Source: an uncultured Rhodospirillaceae bacterium (GTDB lineage Bacteria; Pseudomonadota; Alphaproteobacteria; Rhodospirillales; Magnetospirillaceae). From it: a stretch of 38,457 nucleotides of DNA. Positions 34,379 to 38,457 of the stretch are shown one piece after another; within the stretch, counting starts at the first letter, position 1; every line of letters starts with the position of its first letter. The stretch is from the NCBI GenBank assembly GCA_903941105.1, contig CAJANL010000233.1:1-38457 (forward strand), read 5' to 3'. The translations under genes were made by a program, and so were the position numbers. The notes under the pieces are model-generated. The model did not search any database and was not told the origin of the DNA. It saw only the letters and a list, made by a program, of their open reading frames with translations.

Positions 34379-35350
34379 ATGACCGCCTTCGTGACCACCC
34401 GACCGGATGCCGCCAAGCGGTTCGACGCCCAGCGCGGCCTGGTGCTGGTGCTGCTGGCCGTGGCGCTGGCCGCCCCTTTCGGCGTCTACCCCATCTTCCT
34501 GATGAAGGGCCTGTGCTTCGCCCTGTTCGCCTCGGCCTTCAACCTGCTGCTGGGCTATGTCGGACTGCTGTCGTTCGGCCATGCCATGTTCTTCGGCTTC
34601 GCCGCCTATGTCACCTCGCACGCCGCCAAGGAATGGGGCCTGACGCCGGAAGTCGCCATCCTGCTGGGAATGCTCACCGCCGCCACCCTGGGCGCGGTGA
34701 CCGGTTGGCTGGCCATCCGCCGCTCCGGCATCTATTTCGCCATGGTGACGCTGGCCTTCGCCCAGATGATGTTCTTCGTGGCGGTGCAGGCCCCCTTCAC
34801 CCACGGCGAGGACGGCATCCAAGGCGTGCCGCGCGGACGGCTGTTCGGGCTGATCGACCTCAACGACACCATGGCCATGTACTACTTCGTGCTGGCGGTG
34901 TTCGTCGCCTCGCTGCTGTTCCTGCACCGGGTGGTGAACTCGCCGTTCGGCCAGGTGCTGAAGGCGATTCGCGACAACGAGCCCCGCGCCATCTCGCTGG
35001 GCTACGAGGTCGACCGCTACAAGCTGCTGGCCTTCGTGCTGTCGGCGACCTTCGCCGGTCTGGCCGGCTCGCTGAAGAGCCTGGTGTTCCAGTTGGCCTC
35101 GCTGGCCGACGTCCACTGGCACGCCTCGGGCGAGGTGGTGCTGATGCTGCTGCTGGGCGGCGTGGGAACCATCCTCGGCCCCACCGTCGGCGCCTTCGTG
35201 GTGGTCAGCATCCAGAACTATTTCTCGGGCGCCGGCTCATGGGTGACCATCATCCAGGGTGTCATCTTCATCGTCTGCGTTCTGCTGTTCCGCAGCGGCA
35301 TCGTCGGCGTGGCGGCACCATGGTTCAAGCGGCGCGGCATGCGGATCTAA
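34379..35350 (+). CDS. livM: Branched-chain amino acid-type ABC permease (LivM-like)
   Basis: LivM (323 aa), the second channel subunit. Signatures: FALFASAFNLLLGYVGLLSFGHAMFFG (about 43-69), YFAMVTLAFAQM and the ATPase-contact loop AIRDNEPRAISLGYEVDRYKL. The protein ends in a short basic tail. A GC-rich hairpin (CCGCCGC / GCGGCGG, 35352-35371) begins right after the stop, possibly a weak terminator. Confidence 0.95.
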   Translation: MTAFVTTRPDAAKRFDAQRGLVLVLLAVALAAPFGVYPIFLMKGLCFALFASAFNLLLGYVGLLSFGHAMFFGFAAYVTSHAAKEWGLTPEVAILLGMLTAATLGAVTGWLAIRRSGIYFAMVTLAFAQMMFFVAVQAPFTHGEDGIQGVPRGRLFGLIDLNDTMAMYYFVLAVFVASLLFLHRVVNSPFGQVLKAIRDNEPRAISLGYEVDRYKLLAFVLSATFAGLAGSLKSLVFQLASLADVHWHASGEVVLMLLLGGVGTILGPTVGAFVVVSIQNYFSGAGSWVTIIQGVIFIVCVLLFRSGIVGVAAPWFKRRGMRI

Positions 35351-35351
35351 C

Positions 35352-35371
35352 CCGCCGCCTTGTAGCGGCGG
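35352..35371 (+). terminator. Possible weak terminator after livM
   Basis: A 7-bp perfect stem CCGCCGC-N6-GCGGCGG directly follows the livM stop. It has no T-run on the plus strand, so termination would be weak; it could equally just protect the 3' end. Confidence 0.3.
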
Positions 35372-35424
35372 CACAAGGGCGCGGAGGCACCCACCCTGCG
35401 AGGGGACAACGACGCGAGGGCACC

Positions 35425-36225
35425 ATGAGCTTCAAGGACATCCTGGTCCATCTCGACGGCGGCACGCGCGACCTGACGCGCATCGCCGCCGCCCGCGATG
35501 TGGCCGAGCGCTTCGGCGGCCGCCTCACCGGATTGTTCGGGCGCGTCGACAGCCACGGCCCCGGCCTGGTGGCCCGCCGCGAAAGCGACGCGCTGGCCGC
35601 CGCCGCAGCAGCCGCCGAGCAGACTTTCGCCGCCGCCGCCCCCGGCCACCGCTTCTGGCGGCTGGCCCATGGCGAACCCGGCCATGTGCTGTCCGAGCTG
35701 GTGGCCTGCGCCCGCTTCGCCGATCTGGTGGTGCTGGGCCAACATCACGACGACGAGGCGGTGCCCGCCGATCTGGTGGAACAGATGCTGCTGGAATCGG
35801 GGCGGCCCTGCCTGATCCTGCCGTCGGTGGGCGCGTTTCCCACCGTCGGCACCAATGTGCTGGTGGCGTGGAACGGCGGCCGAGAATCCACCCGCGCCCT
35901 GCACGACGCCATGCCGCTGATCGAGACCGCCAACACCGTCGAACTGGTCTCGGTGCGGGCCGCAGCACCCAAGCCCGAGGGCGGCTCGGTGCCGCCGCTG
36001 AACATCCGCGACCATCTCGCCGCCCACGGTGTCGCCTCGGTGCGCGAGGTGCTGGCCGGCGAAGACATCGGCGTGATGGACCTGATCCTGTCGCGGGCCT
36101 TCGACCTGGGCGCCGACCTGCTGGTGATGGGGGCGCATGGCGGCTACCACCTGCCCTTCCTCAAGGGCTCGGGGACACGGCATATCCTGCGCCACATGAC
36201 ACTTCCCGTGCTGATGGCCCACTGA
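35425..36225 (+). CDS. Tandem universal stress protein (266 aa)
   Basis: Two UspA folds in one chain. The first (residues 1-135) begins MSFKDILVHLDGGTRDLTRI and ends PCLILPSVG. The second (about 140-266) begins GTNVLVAWNGGREST and ends with DLLVMGAHGGYHLPFLKG followed by SGTRHILRHMTLPVLMAH, close to the ATP-binding G-x2-G-x9-G-T pattern of UspA. Such proteins help cells survive starvation or low oxygen by an uncertain mechanism. The ATG has GCGAGGG upstream. It lies between the liv operon and the Crp-type regulator, 38 bases before the latter, and may be co-transcribed with it. Confidence 0.9.
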   Translation: MSFKDILVHLDGGTRDLTRIAAARDVAERFGGRLTGLFGRVDSHGPGLVARRESDALAAAAAAAEQTFAAAAPGHRFWRLAHGEPGHVLSELVACARFADLVVLGQHHDDEAVPADLVEQMLLESGRPCLILPSVGAFPTVGTNVLVAWNGGRESTRALHDAMPLIETANTVELVSVRAAAPKPEGGSVPPLNIRDHLAAHGVASVREVLAGEDIGVMDLILSRAFDLGADLLVMGAHGGYHLPFLKGSGTRHILRHMTLPVLMAH

Positions 36226-36262
36226 TACCATCCTTCACGGGCATGGTTGGGGAGTGGGTATC

Positions 36263-36961
36263 ATGAGCGACGCGATCAGTCGCCGGCGGGAGATGTTGGC
36301 CCGGACGCCGATGTTCACGAAGGTGACGCAAGAAGATCTCGACGTCCTGGCCGCCAAGACCAAGACGGTCACGCTGGTTGCCCGCGAGACACTGTTCGCC
36401 AAGGGGGATCCCGGTGACCGCCTCTTCATCGTGGTCAAGGGCCTGATCCGCATCGGCGTCCTGTCGCCGGACGGCCGCGAAGTGACCTACGGCCTGATCA
36501 AGCCCGGCCAATTATTCGGCGAGATCGCCCTGCTCGACGGCGGCCCGCGCACCGCCGATGCCACCGCCATGGAGGCCACCGAACTGCTGGCCCTGGACCG
36601 CCGCGAGGTGTTGAGCTTCCTGGCCATGCACCCCAGCCACTCGCAGCGCCTGATCGAGATCCTGTGCGAACGGGTGCGCCGCGCCGATGAACTGCTGGAG
36701 GACATCTTCTTCCTCACCCTGTCGGGCCGCTTGGCCAAGCACCTTTTGGTGCTGGGCGGCGCGGTGGGTGAGCGCAAGGGCGACGACGGCGCCGTCACCA
36801 TCCGCATGTCGCAGCAGGAGGTAGCCGACCACATGGGCATCACCCGCGAGAGCGTCAACAAGGTGTTGTCCAAGTGGGAACAGGCCGGACTGGTCGGCCT
36901 GTGGCGCGGCCAGATCACCATCAACGACCAGGATGCCCTTGAATCATTCGTTGCGAACTGA
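36263..36961 (+). CDS. Crp/Fnr-family regulator, cAMP-type (232 aa)
   Basis: The N-terminal cyclic-nucleotide domain (about 17-130) has KGDPGDRLFIVVKG and the phosphate-binding cassette FGEIALLDGGPRTADA, with E87, R96 and T97 kept, so cyclic nucleotide binding is plausible. A dimer helix follows. The C-terminal winged helix (about 155-230) has MSQQEVADHMGITRESVNKVL, with R195-E196 at the positions that read TGTGA in E. coli Crp and K200 replacing the third contact. No FNR-type cysteine cluster is present. I chose the ATG at 36263, with GGGGAG 8 bases upstream. A perfect Crp-like palindrome lies 10 bases after the stop. Confidence 0.92.
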   Translation: MSDAISRRREMLARTPMFTKVTQEDLDVLAAKTKTVTLVARETLFAKGDPGDRLFIVVKGLIRIGVLSPDGREVTYGLIKPGQLFGEIALLDGGPRTADATAMEATELLALDRREVLSFLAMHPSHSQRLIEILCERVRRADELLEDIFFLTLSGRLAKHLLVLGGAVGERKGDDGAVTIRMSQQEVADHMGITRESVNKVLSKWEQAGLVGLWRGQITINDQDALESFVAN

Positions 36962-36970
36962 CCAACACCT

Positions 36971-37014
36971 CTGTGAACCCATTCACAGACTCCCCCCCGA
37001 CCACCGGCTAGGGT
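36971..37014 (+). promoter_or_regulatory. Perfect Crp-type site with class II promoter geometry
   Basis: The 18-bp palindrome CTGTGA-N6-TCACAG (36971-36988) contains the full E. coli Crp consensus TGTGA-N6-TCACA. Its centre is at 36979.5. A -10-like TAGGGT lies at 37009-37014. A start at about 37021 would put the site at -41.5, the classical class II activator position. No -35 hexamer is needed in such promoters. A hairpin function in the regulator's 3' UTR is the alternative. Confidence 0.6.
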
Positions 37015-37020
37015 GAGCTC

Positions 37021-37125
37021 AAGAGATCCTCCTCTCTTGGCAGCTTGAACGGCCCGCTGGTTCATTTGGGGGGACCGGGCGGGCAAAGGGCCCCCGGCGC
37101 CATGAACCGCCGGGGGCCTTTTTTT
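37021..37125 (+). ncRNA. Putative Crp-controlled small RNA with anti-SD loop
   Basis: No gene is present between the Crp-type regulator and the FecR-like gene, but the sequence is highly structured. Hairpin 1 (about 37020-37039) is CAAGAGA-TCCTCC-TCTCTTG, exposing a CCTCC anti-Shine-Dalgarno loop. Hairpin 2 (about 37052-37084) is GCCCGC paired with GCGGGC plus an inner GGTT/GACC. Hairpin 3 (37089-37118) with seven T residues is a strong terminator. Several alphaproteobacterial trans-acting small RNAs show CCUCC loops. The start is inferred from the upstream Crp-type site. It could instead be only the 3' end of the regulator mRNA. Confidence 0.5.
37089..37125 (+). terminator. Strong rho-independent terminator
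   Basis: An 11-bp GC-rich stem (37089-37099 GGCCCCCGGCG with 37108-37118) and 8-base loop are followed by seven T residues (37119-37125). It ends transcription from the Crp-type regulator and/or the putative small RNA. Confidence 0.92.
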
Positions 37126-37276
37126 CACCGCCAACGGGAGTGATGAATTGCAGAGCGAAGCCGTAAGCACCTGACTGTATCCTTAATCGAGGTGTGATAC
37201 TCTATTTGGTAAGTTTGGCATGGGTGACAGTCGCGGGCATGTGGCGCGCGGCGCGCCAGTTTGGAGGAGAGAGACG

Positions 37277-38218
37277 ATGAGGCTCTTGGCAATTGTGGTG
37301 CTGGCAATGGGCACCGCCTTGGGGATGTCTGCACCGGCGGCTCTCGCCGCCGACCCGCCGGTGTCCATGCTGATCCAGTCCGCCGGTACGGTGGAAACCA
37401 GCAAGGATGGGACCAAGTGGGCCCCGGTTACCCGCAACAAATTCCTCTTCGCCGGCGACTTCGTGCGCACCGGCGGCGACGGCACCGGCAAGCTTGTGGA
37501 CCAGACCAGCGGCATGGCCCAGACCATCGGCGCCAATACCCAGGTGCAGATTGCCGCCACCGGCCCCAAGGCGACGGCCGGCACGCTTTCGGCTCCCGAA
37601 CAGGCTTCCGGCGATCTGGTGGCCGGCCTGGGCAACCGCTTCGCCGAGGCCCAGCGCTATACCACGGTACGCCGGAGCGTCAACAAGGAGGCCGGTGAAC
37701 TCAAGTTGCGCCTGATCAACCAGATCACCCTGTCGGCCACCTACCCCGAACTGGTGTGGGAGAATGTCGGCAAGGGCAACAGCTACTCGCTGATCATCGA
37801 CGGCAAGGCACATGCGGTGGCCGGCGGCGACGGCGACGTCATTCGCACCCGCATCCCCGAACTCAGCCCCGGCAAGCACAGCTTTACCGTGGCGGTGATG
37901 GAGGGCGGCAAGAAGGTGGGCGACGCCGACAAGGACGGCACCATCGTCTGGCTGTCGGGTGCCGAGGACCAGGGCCTGGCCGGCGAGATCGCCAAGATCA
38001 AGGCCGCGGCTCCCAACGATGATTTCGCCATCGGCAACCTGCTCGACTCGCGCGGGCTGACCGTGGCGGCCATGGACACCTACCGCAAGTACTTCGCCGC
38101 CAATCGCGACGACAACGACATGCGGCCGCTGCTGATCAAGGCCTACAACGATCTCAAGCTTCGCGAGCTGCGCCAGCAGGAAGCGACGCTGTACAACGAG
38201 ATGATGCAGGCCAACTGA
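37277..38218 (+). CDS. FecR-like periplasmic protein (313 aa)
   Basis: The signal peptide ([24 protein letters not shown]) is followed by a FecR-type beta domain (about 27-95: [20 protein letters not shown], then [20 protein letters not shown]). A middle beta segment (about 150-230, [21 protein letters not shown]) resembles an Ig-like domain, and the C-terminal 80 residues are helical (ASxDDF..., [13 protein letters not shown]). In family terms, FecR-like domains sense or relay periplasmic signals. I chose the ATG at 37277 with GGAGGAGAG upstream. It is 86 bases before a CHASE2-type membrane protein gene, a common pairing. Confidence 0.82.
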   Translation: MRLLAIVVLAMGTALGMSAPAALAADPPVSMLIQSAGTVETSKDGTKWAPVTRNKFLFAGDFVRTGGDGTGKLVDQTSGMAQTIGANTQVQIAATGPKATAGTLSAPEQASGDLVAGLGNRFAEAQRYTTVRRSVNKEAGELKLRLINQITLSATYPELVWENVGKGNSYSLIIDGKAHAVAGGDGDVIRTRIPELSPGKHSFTVAVMEGGKKVGDADKDGTIVWLSGAEDQGLAGEIAKIKAAAPNDDFAIGNLLDSRGLTVAAMDTYRKYFAANRDDNDMRPLLIKAYNDLKLRELRQQEATLYNEMMQAN

Positions 38219-38234
38219 TCGGCTATCCGACAAG

Positions 38235-38275
38235 CGGCGCCCGTTCCCCGGCCATATGGCAGGGAACGGGCGCCG
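38235..38275 (+). terminator. Long hairpin between FecR-like and CHASE2-type genes
   Basis: A 14-bp perfect stem (38235-38248 CGGCGCCCGTTCCC with 38262-38275) has a 13-base loop that contains the palindrome GCCATATGGC. Only a short T-poor tail (TCCGTTTCG) follows. It may partly terminate or process the mRNA, letting the FecR-like protein be made in excess over the downstream gene. Confidence 0.5.
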
Positions 38276-38304
38276 TCCGTTTCGTTCGCCCCGGGGGATA
38301 AGCG

Positions 38305-38457
38305 ATGGCGCAATTGCACAAACGCTACGATGTCATCTTCATCGTTCTGCTGTTTCTGGCCGCCATCCCAGCCCAACGGTTCGAATGGTTCTCGCTGATC
38401 GAGGACCAGACCATCTCGTTCCGCCACCCGCTCCGGCTCGCCTATGGCGACCCCAAG
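38305..38457 (+). CDS. CHASE2-type membrane sensor (5' end only)
   Basis: Fifty-one codons are in the window. They begin MAQLHKRYDVIFIVLLFLAA (a membrane helix at about 9-22) and continue QRFEWFSLIEDQTISFRHPL, RLAYGDPK, which resembles the start of a CHASE2 extracytoplasmic domain (the ...lEdq...fR... pattern). Many CHASE2 proteins carry a C-terminal adenylate/guanylate cyclase or kinase; the output domain here is outside the window. GGGGGA precedes the ATG. The gene runs off the right edge. Confidence 0.65.
   Translation, partial: MAQLHKRYDVIFIVLLFLAAIPAQRFEWFSLIEDQTISFRHPLRLAYGDPK

Overview
The window looks like chromosomal DNA of a high-G+C alphaproteobacterium, most likely a Rhodospirillales member of the Magnetospirillum type. 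This rests on the nuoA-J gene order, the style of the proteins, and frequent GTG starts and ATGA/GTGA stop-start overlaps. The genus is an inference; no marker in the window proves it.

Left part (1-8255, minus strand): a tightly packed respiratory complex I operon, nuoA-B-C-D-E-F-G-H-I, running off the left edge into nuoJ. Upstream lie tRNA-Asp(GTC) and tRNA-Val(TAC), each with a readable -35/-10 promoter. Between them are a pair of inverted REP-type palindromes and a possible 62-aa cysteine protein. A TerB-like protein and an HU gene with a strong terminator follow.

Middle part (10.6-20.9 kb): a three-gene minus-strand set (SGNH-type esterase, MBOAT O-acyltransferase, B12-type radical SAM enzyme) suggests a cell-surface or lipid modification pathway. 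Next come a DUF454 membrane protein, a small periplasmic protein and a hemerythrin-like protein that has lost one complete iron-ligand set. A molybdate uptake operon (modA-modB-modC) is led by a pentapeptide-repeat gene. A DsrE-family sulfur-carrier-like gene stands behind an AT-rich dyad operator, followed by a secreted low-complexity protein.

Accessory part (20.98-30.6 kb): a secreted caspase-like peptidase and a SUMF1-fold lipoprotein are translationally coupled on the minus strand. Divergent from them is a gene for a 2131-residue signalling protein: degenerate Ser/Thr kinase, AAA ATPase, TPR-like repeats, GAF, PAS, Hpt, CheA-type ATPase. A visibly AT-richer secreted serine hydrolase gene overlaps its stop. 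A decayed gene remnant separates this block from the next operon.

Right part (30.6-38.5 kb): a branched-chain-amino-acid-type ABC transporter (two ATPases, binding protein, two permeases) has a hairpin-rich spacer after the binding protein. A tandem universal stress protein and a Crp-type regulator follow. Just after the regulator gene is a perfect TGTGA-N6-TCACA site, placed as for a class II Crp promoter, in front of a ~105-nt putative small RNA with an anti-Shine-Dalgarno hairpin loop and a strong terminator. The window ends with a FecR-like periplasmic protein and the start of a CHASE2-type membrane sensor.

The most promising undescribed elements are the putative Crp-controlled small RNA, the caspase/SUMF1 pair next to the giant pseudokinase-CheA hybrid, and the half-site hemerythrin.
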